Below are positions 50,143 to 59,394 of a DNA stretch of 64,000 bases, piece after piece; position 1 is the first letter of the stretch, and every line of letters starts with the position of its first letter. A program made the translations under genes and the position numbers. The notes beneath the pieces were generated by a model, which had not been told where the DNA came from, made no database searches, and saw only the letters and a list, made by a program, of their open reading frames with translations. The stretch comes from an uncultured Pirellulaceae bacterium (GTDB lineage: Bacteria; Planctomycetota; Planctomycetia; Pirellulales; Pirellulaceae), in the NCBI GenBank assembly GCA_937928555.1, contig CALFWR010000006.1, positions 1 through 64,000 on the forward strand. Direction: 5' to 3'.

Positions 50143-51213
50143 CTACAGCGAGTCGAAGTCCAGAATGAAACCGTCGTCTCTGACAAGGACGTCAAACAGA
50201 ACCGGGAGTGTTACATCATTTCCGACTGAATGAGTTGAACCGTCAGCGAAAACCGTCGAAGTCGTGCCCGGGTGAGCCGAACCAAAATCACGCTCCAACA
50301 GGACGTTGCTACTTGGGTCGTTAATGACACGTATGTCGTTGTCAGGCCTGAGGCCCCGACGCAATTCACGACTGTTGGTTGGATAATCTGGCGTAAACGC
50401 ACCACCGTACTCACCGAAAACCGAGAACTGTTGATTTCTTGGCGAGACAGCACTGTAATTGCGGGCGTCAGCAGATTTCTCCAAGAACATAGCTGTGTTT
50501 GAAGAGCCGTCCGAAACATTGGCAAATGTTACTTCAGAGAAATCAATGTACTCTGCGATGTCAGAGTCAGTTCGAAGCCGATTGTTATCGAAAAAGTTAC
50601 CGCTCCTCGCGATTACCCCTCTATGAAATGCCAAAGGGACGTCCACGCTTGATGCATTGATTCCTTGGCGGCGTTGCGCAGGCGATGTGGGTCGCCCGGG
50701 CAAGTTCACGACCGAGCCACGAAAGTTCGCGTAGTCTGACGGCGCGAAAGCAGCACCGTTGGGAAGCTGTACCAGTCGAGGACCACGTGAGGGACAAACG
50801 TAGGCGGGAACTGAAATTTCAGCCATGGTCAAACCCGTCACGGGATCTGTGCCATTAAACCCATTGACCCGAAGTGGAAGGAGATTCCCTTGCTCAATCT
50901 GGGCCAAGATCTGCACACCCCAACCCGCCCCTTCCTCAGGAGCACCGTCAAAGTTCGCTGGACCACCGCCAACGTCAGGGTGCCAGTATCTTCTCGAGTT
51001 CTTGTAGCCACTCGTTGGAAAGTGCATATGGGCAGACTCAAAATTCAGCGCTGCCAAACCGATTTGCCGCATGTTGTTCAAACACTGGGTGCGACGTGCC
51101 GCTTCCCGAACCTGCTGAACAGCAGGAAGCAACATTCCAATCAGAATGCCGATGATGGCGATAACGACCAAGAGTTCCACTAGCGTGAATCCTGATCTCC
51201 TTGAACACTTCAT
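50143..51213 (-). CDS. DUF1559 prepilin-like protein
   Basis: A 356-residue planctomycete-type DUF1559 protein. The N-terminus carries a prepilin cleavage/methylation motif ([20 protein letters not shown]), then a helix with [17 protein letters not shown]. The C-terminus has the family signature around [17 protein letters not shown] (H-x9-DG). Such proteins are abundant in this phylum and probably assemble as pseudopili or are exported. A good GGAG site precedes ATG 51213, the upstream DNA is AT-rich, and an intrinsic terminator lies at 50047-50081, so this is a single-gene transcript. Confidence 0.93.
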   Translation of the reverse strand: MKCSRRSGFTLVELLVVIAIIGILIGMLLPAVQQVREAARRTQCLNNMRQIGLAALNFESAHMHFPTSGYKNSRRYWHPDVGGGPANFDGAPEEGAGWGVQILAQIEQGNLLPLRVNGFNGTDPVTGLTMAEISVPAYVCPSRGPRLVQLPNGAAFAPSDYANFRGSVVNLPGRPTSPAQRRQGINASSVDVPLAFHRGVIARSGNFFDNNRLRTDSDIAEYIDFSEVTFANVSDGSSNTAMFLEKSADARNYSAVSPRNQQFSVFGEYGGAFTPDYPTNSRELRRGLRPDNDIRVINDPSSNVLLERDFGSAHPGTTSTVFADGSTHSVGNDVTLPVLFDVLVRDDGFILDFDSL

Positions 51214-51463
51214 TGCTAACTCCGCTTAAAAAGATAAAAATCAGTAAAAACTTATTCGAATTGGTAAAGGACTGTTCTTTATAATAAAGATCAGTTTAAG
51301 CAATAATGACATGAAATACAAGAGTACTGGCCATTAAGGGAGCCTCGTCTCGCTTAGTCGCAAAATCTTGCGAAATCTCGTGTATTGAACAAGCTATTTG
51401 TTGATATTGAGAGGGTTAGCTGGAGTTTGCTTTACGCAGACTGTGCCTGGAATCAAAAGCATC

Positions 51464-53986
51464 TCAGAATTCCAGCCGCATCTGTTTCGATACTGGTACC
51501 GGTTTCAAGCTGCCAAGAATCCTTCCGGCTGCTGCCATGCCGCTTAGAAAGGCACCTTCGACGCGGGGTCCGCCGGCCCAATCGCCGCACGCCACGATGC
51601 CAGAATCCGCGTCGAAGTAACATCGCTGCTGAGGCACGTCGATCGGGATCGCGTACTTCCAACGATGAGCCTGCAAGTGGATCGGCGTTTGATGTTGGAT
51701 CGCGGAGCTCTCCCAAAACGCGGCCAATACCTCCTGTGCGACTTCGCCCGGATCTCGCTCCCAGTTTTCCGCGGTCCACTCGTGTCCGGCATGAAGCAAC
51801 AAGTGCTCGGCGTCGCCAGGACGACCGGGCTTGGTGCTATTCCTTGCCGCCCAGGTCAAAATCGAATCGTGAACAAAAGCGCCAACCCAATCGTCGGCGA
51901 TCGCTTCTTTGAAAGTAGCCATCACGGCCCAGCAAGGCTGCATCTGAATCTTCGAAATCGGATCGGCAAGTTTCGGAAAGTCCACCAACAGCTCCGCCGA
52001 TTGAGCCGCCGGCGCGGAGACCACGACGCAATCGTATAACCCCAAATCGTTGCCTTGATCATCGGTGAGTCGAATCTGACGATCCGTCGGGCCGCCAACC
52101 GATTCGATCTTTTCGATCCGCTTCGATGTTTGCACATCGATACCGCAGGCCAGATGCTTACAGAGGCTGTTCATCGCCGGAAGTCCAACATAGCGTTTGT
52201 TGGCGTCGGCTTTTTGAGTTCGCTGGCCACCTTTAAAAACCACGATATTCTCTGACGGAACAGAATCCGCGTCCGGCCAGGCCGCAACGACGCCTTGCTG
52301 AATCCATGATTCGACGTATCGCTGAAAACGCCGATCACGCGCCGTGAAATACTGGGCTCCATGGTCAAAGCACGATTTCCCATCGACCCGCCGAGTCGAC
52401 ATGCGGCCTCCGATGCCGCGGCCTTTGTCAAAAGCTTTCACCTCAAGGCCGTGGTCGGCCAAAGTTCTCGCCGCAAACAAACCCGAGATACCCGCACCGA
52501 TCACCGCGACCTTTGGAACCGGATCAAAACGCGGAGCAGAAACTTTTCGGTGCCAGGCAGCGGTATCAAGCCGGCTGGCATGGTCCTTCGTCGAACGCGG
52601 ACGCACCGTGCCAAAAACGTTTTGCTCGGGTTCAAACGGACGATCGAACTGACCAAGACACCAAAGCAATCCGCCATACGAAGCCGGGTCTCTGCCGTCG
52701 AGTGTGTAGCGATGGTTGAGGTCGATCATCCACTGCAACGCTTCCTGCGGCGACTGCGCCCAATTCAAAATGGCTTTGCCCCACGTCATGCGAACGTTGT
52801 TGTGCAGCTCACCCTGTCGCAGCAAAGACGTTTGAGCCGCATTCCAGAACGCGTCGTTCGTTTTCGCGCGGGCCAGTTCCTCCCAGCGATAAACGGCATC
52901 GCGAACGTCGTCGGCATGAGCCAACAGCGTTTGCCGAGCCCAATCGGGTATCGCCGACCATGGCTCGAAGCTTCCGTGATGAAAACAGAACGCGTACGCC
53001 AGCTCTCGCCAAATCAAAAGTTCGTCCAGATATTTTTCGCTTCCGGCGTTGTCGATTTCGGCGGCTTCGCGAGCCAACCGCAGCGGTGACACCATGCCGT
53101 AGTGCAAGTAAGCAGACATGCGGCTGACGCCATCAAGCAACGCGTTATTTCGTTGCTTTGCGTAGCGAGCGAGTCCCTTCTCTTTAAATCGATTCCACCG
53201 CCGGTATCCCGCTGCTGACCCGCCAACGGTATCGACTACCGGGCCGACGGCGTGATCGATTTCGCACTTCGCCACCAAGTCAGACAAATCAGCCGCTTGC
53301 AAATCCAGAGCAGCAAAAGGAAGCTTCGCCGGGTCGAAGTTTTTCACTTCGGCAGATACCTTCGGCCAAAGCCGCGTCAATCGCTCATCGTACAACCGTT
53401 TCGTTGCACTGCGAAATTTGAAGGCCCGCGTGTAAGGTTTCTGAACCAACTGCATTGGAACGACACAAGCCGTATCGACGCAGAGCACCGCTGTCGCACT
53501 ACGGTTCTTCAATGCATTCAGGAATCGCTGCGGCGGATCAACCGGCATCTCCTCGGTCACAACCACCGCCGCCCGGTCGGCAAGCGTCACCAGGTGCGGG
53601 CTTGAATCTTCACCGGTTGCCAGATGAAACGCGTAGCTGATGCCAGCGTCGGCGAACTGCGCCTGCACATCGCGGGCTCCCTGGAGCATAAACATATGGT
53701 GGCGATCCGAAGCATACTCGTAGTGCTGCGAAATCGCTTGGTAAACCAACAGCGGCAGTTGTCGCTTTTCCGCTGTCAGGATCGCCACATCGAGGGCGGG
53801 GTTTTCACTACTTCGCACCGCCGTCCGCATCCAGTAAAGCACAAATTCGCCAGAATTCGAATCGCTGTCACGGTCAACTCGCGTCCGTTCGCGAAGATGA
53901 TCCGGGAGGTCTGTGAAGGCATCGACGGGCATGCGGTTATCTTTCAAGGCTTTCAGGGCAGGGGGCTTGGGCGGCAAACGTTGCAT
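51464..53986 (-). CDS. Class II-like photolyase fused to renalase-like FAD oxidoreductase
   Basis: An 840-residue protein made of two flavoenzymes. Residues about 40-480 match a class II CPD photolyase: YWMRTAVRSSENPAL near the start, LIWRELAYAF in the FAD-binding helix area, and DLNHRYTLDGRDPASYGG. Residues about 495-835 are an NAD(P)/FAD-dependent oxidoreductase of the renalase type, with the dinucleotide motif VAVIGAGISGLFAARTL, GGRMSTR and the final GDWAGGPRVEGAFLSG. Each half alone is common; the fusion is unusual. It may regenerate the flavin or act on a photoproduct, which is inference. The start is ATG 53986 or 53932. It is divergent from a second photolyase-family gene 117 bp away. 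Confidence 0.88.
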   Translation of the reverse strand: MQRLPPKPPALKALKDNRMPVDAFTDLPDHLRERTRVDRDSDSNSGEFVLYWMRTAVRSSENPALDVAILTAEKRQLPLLVYQAISQHYEYASDRHHMFMLQGARDVQAQFADAGISYAFHLATGEDSSPHLVTLADRAAVVVTEEMPVDPPQRFLNALKNRSATAVLCVDTACVVPMQLVQKPYTRAFKFRSATKRLYDERLTRLWPKVSAEVKNFDPAKLPFAALDLQAADLSDLVAKCEIDHAVGPVVDTVGGSAAGYRRWNRFKEKGLARYAKQRNNALLDGVSRMSAYLHYGMVSPLRLAREAAEIDNAGSEKYLDELLIWRELAYAFCFHHGSFEPWSAIPDWARQTLLAHADDVRDAVYRWEELARAKTNDAFWNAAQTSLLRQGELHNNVRMTWGKAILNWAQSPQEALQWMIDLNHRYTLDGRDPASYGGLLWCLGQFDRPFEPEQNVFGTVRPRSTKDHASRLDTAAWHRKVSAPRFDPVPKVAVIGAGISGLFAARTLADHGLEVKAFDKGRGIGGRMSTRRVDGKSCFDHGAQYFTARDRRFQRYVESWIQQGVVAAWPDADSVPSENIVVFKGGQRTQKADANKRYVGLPAMNSLCKHLACGIDVQTSKRIEKIESVGGPTDRQIRLTDDQGNDLGLYDCVVVSAPAAQSAELLVDFPKLADPISKIQMQPCWAVMATFKEAIADDWVGAFVHDSILTWAARNSTKPGRPGDAEHLLLHAGHEWTAENWERDPGEVAQEVLAAFWESSAIQHQTPIHLQAHRWKYAIPIDVPQQRCYFDADSGIVACGDWAGGPRVEGAFLSGMAAAGRILGSLKPVPVSKQMRLEF

Positions 53987-54103
53987 CTACAGGCTGCAAG
54001 GTGACCGCGAAAGCCACCGAAATGCAACATCATTGCCCGCGCGGGCCATTGGAGCCGTTGGGGTTCTGGCAGGCAACTATTTTCGATGCACGGCAAACAG
54101 GCA

Positions 54104-55615
54104 ATGGCAATCCAACTGGTATGGTTCAAACGTGATCTGCGGATCAGCGATCACGCGCCACTGCACTTCGCGGCTCTGTCGGGTCCATGCGTGGGCCTGT
54201 ACGTCTACGAACCGGACTTGATCGAAGCCGAAGATTCCGACGCGGCCCATCTGAATTTCGTCAATCAATCCCTGGTGGAACTGCGAAACAATCTCAGACG
54301 ACTCGGTGGCGAGCTACTTTTGAGAACCGGGCAAGTGCCTGACGTTTTCGAGCAACTCGACCAGCAGTTTGGATTGGCCAGAATCTGGGCTCATGAAGAA
54401 ACGTTCAACGACCTCAGCTACCAGCGAGATCGCCGCGTGCGAGCCTGGGCGAAATCCCGCGGCATCCCCTTCAAAGAAATCCCGCAGTACGGAGTCGTTC
54501 GCCGCCTGAAGGACCGCGATGGATGGTCGAAGCAATGTGCAGCTCGGATGCAACAACCGATCCACGCGACTCCGCAGCGGCTTCACGTTCCCCAGAGCCT
54601 GACGCAGATTCCCGCTGGCGAGATTCAAACGGCGGACCGATTCAACGTTCGATCTTTTGAACGCACCGAAGTACAACCCGGCGGCGAACAGAACGCCTTC
54701 GATTGCCTTGAATCGTTTCTGGGTTCACGCGGGGTCAACTATCGAGCCGACATGTCGAGCCCGCTGACCGGTGAAGCTGGCTGTAGCCGATTGAGCCCCT
54801 TCATTGCTTACGGCAACATCTCGATGCGAACGATTCACCAACGTACCCGGCACCGCGTCGCCGAACTGAAAGAGCAGAAGAAGTCCGGCGAAGCGATCGA
54901 ACCGACGTGGCTGAGGTCGCTTTCGTCGTTCAGGTCCCGGCTCAGCTGGCACTGTCATTTTATGCAAAAGATGGAAGACGAACCTTCGATCGAATTTCAG
55001 AACTTCAACCGAGCCTACGATGGATTGCGGGAAAGCGAATTTAACCGGGACTACTTTGACGCCTGGTGTGCGGGGCGAACCGGGTATCCGATGGTTGACG
55101 CGTGCATGCGAGCCCTGCATCAAACGGGTTGGATCAATTTTCGCATGAGAGCCATGCTGGTTTCGTTTGCTTCCTATCACCTGTGGCTTCACTGGCGCGA
55201 ACCGGCGATCTATTTGGCAAGGCTGTTTCTGGATTACGAACCTGGCATCCATTACAGCCAGATTCAGATGCAAGCCGGCGTGACAGGCATCAACACGGTG
55301 CGAATTTACTCGCCGATCAAGCAGGTCGTCGATCAGGATCCGCAAGGCGTTTTCATTCGTCGCTACCTGCGGGAACTAACCGATGTTCCCGACAAACACC
55401 TGGCCGAGCCACACAAAATGAACTCGATGGAGCAAACGTTGTTTCGCTGTCAAATTGGAACCGACTATCCGCCTCCGATCGTCGATCACAAAACGCGCTA
55501 CAAAGCCGCTCGCGATCGGATGCACCAACTGAAGAAACTTCCCGACACCCGCAAAGCGTCCGAGCAGGTTTACCAGAAACATGGTAGCCGCAAGTCACCG
55601 ATGAGCCGCCGTTAA
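54104..55615 (+). CDS. Cryptochrome/photolyase-family flavoprotein
   Basis: A 503-residue member of the photolyase/cryptochrome superfamily. N-terminal Rossmann antenna domain begins QLVWFKRDLRISDHAPL. The C-terminal FAD domain shows SRLSPFIAYGNIS, SFRSRLSWHCHF, NRDYFDAWCAGRTGYPMVDACMRALHQTGWINFRMR, and a late ARLFLDYEPGIHYSQIQMQAG. The FAD pocket and the central Trp region look intact, so it could be a CPD/6-4 photolyase or a photoreceptor; the subclass is not certain. The ATG at 54104 is chosen for the antenna start. The DUF2256 gene follows 3 bp later, so they are co-transcribed. Confidence 0.9.
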   Translation: MAIQLVWFKRDLRISDHAPLHFAALSGPCVGLYVYEPDLIEAEDSDAAHLNFVNQSLVELRNNLRRLGGELLLRTGQVPDVFEQLDQQFGLARIWAHEETFNDLSYQRDRRVRAWAKSRGIPFKEIPQYGVVRRLKDRDGWSKQCAARMQQPIHATPQRLHVPQSLTQIPAGEIQTADRFNVRSFERTEVQPGGEQNAFDCLESFLGSRGVNYRADMSSPLTGEAGCSRLSPFIAYGNISMRTIHQRTRHRVAELKEQKKSGEAIEPTWLRSLSSFRSRLSWHCHFMQKMEDEPSIEFQNFNRAYDGLRESEFNRDYFDAWCAGRTGYPMVDACMRALHQTGWINFRMRAMLVSFASYHLWLHWREPAIYLARLFLDYEPGIHYSQIQMQAGVTGINTVRIYSPIKQVVDQDPQGVFIRRYLRELTDVPDKHLAEPHKMNSMEQTLFRCQIGTDYPPPIVDHKTRYKAARDRMHQLKKLPDTRKASEQVYQKHGSRKSPMSRR

Positions 55616-55618
55616 ACG

Positions 55619-55798
55619 ATGTCACACCAGAAAAACAATCTGCCCGAAAAGATCTGCCCGACCTGCGATCGCCCGTTCAAGTGGCGAAAGAAATGGGCCA
55701 CGGTCTGGGACGAAGTTCGCTTTTGCAGCGCCCGTTGCCGCCAAGGGAAATCGTTTGCGGCAAAATCCAAAACAGCCGCCAACAGGAAACAAAACTGA
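55619..55798 (+). CDS. DUF2256 zinc-binding small protein
   Basis: A 59-residue protein with the DUF2256 pattern: [16 protein letters not shown], then VRFCSARCR, giving a Cys4 zinc site. It is common beside photolyase/cryptochrome genes in cyanobacteria and relatives, although its role is unknown. It starts 3 bp after the flavoprotein gene and its TGA overlaps the next ATG (TGATG), so the three genes form one operon. It is shorter than usual gene-finding limits. Confidence 0.9.
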   Translation: MSHQKNNLPEKICPTCDRPFKWRKKWATVWDEVRFCSARCRQGKSFAAKSKTAANRKQN

Positions 55799-56055
55799 TG
55801 CCCAGGAAAGCAAAATTCCCACCGGATCAACTCGATCGCATCATCCAGATGGCGTGGGAGGACCGTACGACCTTCGATGCGATTCGCGAACAGTTTGGAC
55901 TTCAGCCAGGAGAAGTCATCAAGCTGATGCGAGCCAACCTGAAGCCCCGTTCGTTCAGGCTTTGGCGTCAGCGAACTGTCGGGCGAACGACCAAACACCT
56001 CCAGAAACGCGGGTTTGTGGTGGGTCGTTTTCGCTGCCCAAGCCAACGCGGATGA
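55798..56055 (+). CDS. TIGR03643 family protein
   Basis: An 85-residue basic protein matching TIGR03643. The core IIQMAWEDRTTFDAIREQFG with EVIKLMR and SFRLWRQR is nearly diagnostic. A helix-turn-helix-like fold suggests nucleic-acid binding. The family is usually found with DUF2256 and cryptochrome genes. The ATG at 55798 overlaps the DUF2256 stop. Function is unknown, probably linked to light-dependent repair or signalling. Confidence 0.88.
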   Translation: MPRKAKFPPDQLDRIIQMAWEDRTTFDAIREQFGLQPGEVIKLMRANLKPRSFRLWRQRTVGRTTKHLQKRGFVVGRFRCPSQRG

Positions 56056-56361
56056 TGGGCTCAAATTGAGACGACGCCCTCAGATTGCGCAAGCGTTGAC
56101 GCTGTCGGATCCTCTTATCTGCCGCATTGAGCACCCCGAACACGGAAAATACCGGTCCGCATTGGTGGGGCATCAAGGGGCATCAAGGATGCAGGTACCG
56201 GGTTTTACGCAGTGCTCTTGACGGCCTGTACGAATTAAGCGATTTGAACCGCATCCGCACACAGCCGAAAACGGGTCTTCAGTGAGCCGCACGGCCATAG
56301 GCACAGGATTTGCACCGTTAGATGCGTCTAATGTCGTCTTGATTCTATTCATGATATTGCA
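56056..56361. other. Intergenic region, no clear features
   Basis: No gene is seen. A direct repeat of GGGGCATCAA (56169-56190) is the only local pattern noticed. The promoter for the 56362 gene would lie at its right edge but is not clear. Confidence 0.4.
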
Positions 56362-56748
56362 ATGAACCCAACCTCAGACCAATCCAGCCACATCGACTGG
56401 GTGATTAACTACATCGAGATCAACTCGCGTCCGGTTTCTACGGACGAGTTCTGCAGGCTACGAATTACCGATGGCGAAATGAGAATCGATCCCGCTGGCA
56501 TCGTTCTTTCGATCGGCGAAGAAAGCGAACAGGGACTTGTTCTGCAATCCGAAACCGCCAGCTACCTTGGCTGCGTGACTCAGCGTGGCAACGAACTGGT
56601 TGTGGAGCTGCGTCGGGTGAACGAACCTGGTAGCGTGACGATCGTTGCCAAAAAAAGCGTCTGCATTTTTGAAACTCCGGTTGCGTGCTCGCCTTCGGGA
56701 ACGTTCAAGGCGCATATCGACGCGATGAACATGCAGGGCTCTTCGTGA
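56362..56748 (+). CDS. Small protein of unknown function
   Basis: A 128-residue soluble acidic protein with a predicted beta-rich core and no signal peptide. I recognise no family. It could be a regulator or adaptor; the sequence has no catalytic motif. Start ATG 56362. The next gene pair on the opposite strand is a toxin-antitoxin module, convergent with it. Confidence 0.55.
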   Translation: MNPTSDQSSHIDWVINYIEINSRPVSTDEFCRLRITDGEMRIDPAGIVLSIGEESEQGLVLQSETASYLGCVTQRGNELVVELRRVNEPGSVTIVAKKSVCIFETPVACSPSGTFKAHIDAMNMQGSS

Positions 56749-56866
56749 AACTGCGGAGTTCTTCCTCAACGGCAGGGCAGGGCGGTGCGAATCGTGAAGA
56801 TCTGGTGTTAAAGTTTTGCCACCATTCAAGATGCCGGTCAGCGATTGAGTCGTTGCGTGGACGCGA

Positions 56867-57211
56867 TCACTCGAATCGCCCCATCAGTTTCGCCAATTCG
56901 GCGAATATTTCTTTTCGTTCGAGTTCACTGATCTGACCAATCTGATCGACGACCCGCTCTCGATCGATCGCTCGACACTGAAACACGAGCGCAATTGAAT
57001 CGTGGCGCAATCCGCTTTCTTCGGTTGCTGCGATCAATGTTGTTCCGGCGAACCGTAATGCCTTTCTGGTGCTGCTAAGCGGAATCACGATCGTCGTTGG
57101 CAACGCTTTCGCGTATCCATCGTCCTGCACGACGATTGCTGGCCTTCGCCCTTGTTGTTCACGCCCGTTTGCCTGTGGGAAATTGACGCAATGGATGTCT
57201 CCTACATTCAC
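56867..57211 (-). CDS. MazF/PemK-type toxin
   Basis: A 114-residue PemK/MazF-fold protein, typically an mRNA interferase. Features are VGDIHCVNFPQ at the start, RRPAIVVQDD, the strand TTIVIPLSSTRKALRF and a C-terminal helix. The GTG at 57211 overlaps the antitoxin stop by 4 bp (GTGA), so translation is coupled; an ATG at 57229 would overlap more. MazF-type toxicity is inferred from the fold. Confidence 0.85.
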   Translation of the reverse strand: MNVGDIHCVNFPQANGREQQGRRPAIVVQDDGYAKALPTTIVIPLSSTRKALRFAGTTLIAATEESGLRHDSIALVFQCRAIDRERVVDQIGQISELERKEIFAELAKLMGRFE

Positions 57212-57423
57212 TGATCTTCCGACTCCCACTTGTCAATCATCGCCCACGCATCGTCGCTGGCTCGATCCCACGCTTTCAATTCTTCTCTTAGCTCATCGGG
57301 AATTTCCGCCGGTTCAATCATGATCTCGACGTGAGTTCCTTCTGCTAACGCCTTGTCTGTCTGCGGAACGACTACCCCGTTCTTCACTATCCCGGGAATA
57401 CTTGCACGATTATCGGTCGACAT
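57208..57423 (-). CDS. Antitoxin partner of the MazF-type toxin
   Basis: A 71-residue acidic protein. The N-terminal half (GIVKNGVVVPQTDKALAEGTHVEIMIEP) resembles the small antitoxin family with DUF104-like or AbrB-like strands. The C-terminal half is a Trp/Asp-rich helix that would wrap the toxin. It precedes and overlaps the toxin gene, the usual order. The pair probably forms a stability or stress module. Sequence beyond the pair gives no sign of phage or plasmid origin. Confidence 0.8.
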   Translation of the reverse strand: MSTDNRASIPGIVKNGVVVPQTDKALAEGTHVEIMIEPAEIPDELREELKAWDRASDDAWAMIDKWESEDQ

Positions 57424-57802
57424 ATTGGGTGAACTCCTGACGGCAACCGCTTCCCTGGTCGCACAACATGGTTTTTAGGCAACTGCGAGTTGAGAATTTC
57501 CCGTAGAAAGATTCGCCAGAATTCCTTCGCCTTGAGGATTCTGACGAGCCCCAAAAAGGCAGGTACGTTCCCAACTGCGGCTCGTATTATACAACGGATC
57601 GTGGACAGCATCACAAACCGGCTTTAGCCGTTTTGGTCCGCGTTAACTCGAAACTGCACTTCCAGATGACTCGATTCCCGTTCGCAGCGGTACGGCGAAC
57701 AACCAGCGGACCGAGTTTTTCCGATTGCCAATAGGAAAACAAATCGCTTCGAGTAACAATGACCTGCGAGAACTTCTTTTACTCTTTGGTTCGCAGGAAA
57801 TC
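57424..57802. other. Intergenic region between antitoxin and M28 peptidase genes
   Basis: No gene is seen. On the minus strand a TATAAT at complement 57586-57591 with a weak TTGTGA upstream could be the toxin-antitoxin promoter, about 160 bp before ATG 57423. The peptidase gene has AGGAAAT before ATG 57803. No palindromic repeat is noticed. Confidence 0.35.
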
Positions 57803-59308
57803 ATGCATCTCAAGTCTCTATTTCAGTCTCGAATTTTTGGTGCCCTTTTTGTGTTGGGTACGCTCTGCTTTTTGTCGAGCCATGTCAGTGCTCAATACGC
57901 ACCTCCCAAAACGCCGCCCGAAGATTTGAAGACCGGCTTCGATTCCATCACCGAAGAACAAGCCAAGTCCTTTCTTTCCGTTTTGGCAGGGCCGCAATTC
58001 GAAGGCCGCGGCACCGGGCAGGTCGGATACATCAAAGCCGCCCACTGGGTTGCCGGGAAACTGGCCGAGTACGGACTGGAACCGGCGGGCAACGGCGAAA
58101 CGTATTTCCAAACCATGCCGCTGACTCGACGGATCGCGCTGATGGACAAATGCAAAGTCCTTGGTCCGGATGGTTTTGAACTTCCAGGGAAAAACAACAT
58201 TGGCTTTGACCGAATGACCGAAACAGGAGAAGTCACCGGCGAAGTCGTCTTTCTCACGCTGCAGGGCAAGAACTCAAGGCTGCCCGAAGATTTGAACCTG
58301 CGAGAGAAAATCGTCATCTATTCAGCGGACAAGGAATCCGCAGGACGGGCTCCGTTTCTGATCGCCCGCAAACGACCCGCTGCATCGATGCGAATCATCG
58401 ACGGGACTCCCGTTTCGATTTCTCAAAACCTGTTCCCCGGCCGTCGCCGACGCGCCACCAGCGTCTCGGGCACGATCTCCAAAGACGCTGCGTCGAAAAT
58501 CACCGCCGCAGTGGGCGCCGAAGCAGACTGGTCGGAAAACGCTGGCGTGGTTGAAACCGGCAAAGAGCTTACCCTGACCATCGCGATGCGAGAAGAAAAA
58601 GCGGGTGCTCCCAACGTGATCGCGTGGCTCGAAGGTTCCGACCCGGAACTCAAAGACGAATACGTTGTCATCGGAGCCCACCTGGATCATCTCGGAATTC
58701 GCAACGGCAAAGTCTACCCCGGTGCCGACGACAATGGCTCCGGCTCGACAGCGGTGTTGAGCATCGCCCGCGCGATGGCGATGAATCCGGTGAAGCCCAA
58801 ACGCAGCGTGTTGTTCATGTGGTTCACTGCCGAAGAAGTTGGCTTGCTGGGTTCCAGGTACTATACCGACAACCCGATTCATCCTCTGGACAAGATGACT
58901 TGCATGTTGAACATCGACATGGTCGGTCGCAACGAGGACACCGGTCAGGAAGGTGACCTGGACGCCGACAACGAAGGCCACATTCATCTTGTCGGCAGCC
59001 AGCGTGGAGACGAAAAGTTGCACGAGCTGATTCTGGCGGCCAATGAGCACGTCGGGTTCGAGTTTGAGTTGGACATGGAAAGCGTCTGGAATCGCAGCGA
59101 CCAGATTAACTTTTACAACCAGGGCGTTCCTGTGGCTTTCATGTTTGGCGGGATGCACCCGGACTACCACCAACCGTCGGATCAGGCAGCGAACATTAAC
59201 TTCAAGAAAATTGCTTCCGCTGCAAAGCTTTATTACCTTGCCCTGCACGGCGTCGCGAATCACGGACGTTTCGCACCGAATTCGGAAAAGGAAAAGAAGT
59301 CGAAGTAG
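57803..59308 (+). CDS. Secreted M28-family metallopeptidase
   Basis: A 501-residue exported zinc peptidase. Signal peptide with core FGALFVLGTLCFLSSHVSA. An M28 domain carries the zinc ligands His in GAHLDHLG (near 292), Asp in GADDNGSGS (near 310), Glu-Glu in FTAEEVGLLG (near 343), Asp in NIDMVGR (near 370) and His in YHQPSD (near 456). A protease-associated insertion lies between residues 100 and 270. It probably is an aminopeptidase. The ATG at 57803 follows AGGAAAT; a longer frame from 57725 lacks the signal at its start. A perfect hairpin at 59357-59383 follows. Confidence 0.92.
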   Translation: MHLKSLFQSRIFGALFVLGTLCFLSSHVSAQYAPPKTPPEDLKTGFDSITEEQAKSFLSVLAGPQFEGRGTGQVGYIKAAHWVAGKLAEYGLEPAGNGETYFQTMPLTRRIALMDKCKVLGPDGFELPGKNNIGFDRMTETGEVTGEVVFLTLQGKNSRLPEDLNLREKIVIYSADKESAGRAPFLIARKRPAASMRIIDGTPVSISQNLFPGRRRRATSVSGTISKDAASKITAAVGAEADWSENAGVVETGKELTLTIAMREEKAGAPNVIAWLEGSDPELKDEYVVIGAHLDHLGIRNGKVYPGADDNGSGSTAVLSIARAMAMNPVKPKRSVLFMWFTAEEVGLLGSRYYTDNPIHPLDKMTCMLNIDMVGRNEDTGQEGDLDADNEGHIHLVGSQRGDEKLHELILAANEHVGFEFELDMESVWNRSDQINFYNQGVPVAFMFGGMHPDYHQPSDQAANINFKKIASAAKLYYLALHGVANHGRFAPNSEKEKKSK

Positions 59309-59356
59309 TGGTTGCGAGTGTTTGTAGAGCTGGCGTTAGCCGGCATCGCACGCCCT

Positions 59357-59383
59357 TTCCGGCTTGAGTCGCTCAAGCCGGAA
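59357..59383 (+). terminator. Perfect stem-loop downstream of the M28 peptidase
   Basis: TTCCGGCTTGAG, loop TCG, CTCAAGCCGGAA: a 12-bp perfect stem 48 bp after the stop. It has only a short T-stretch after it (ATTTC). It may end the M28 transcript. It lies 11 bp before the next gene at 59395. Confidence 0.6.
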
Positions 59384-59394
59384 TTTCGAACCTG

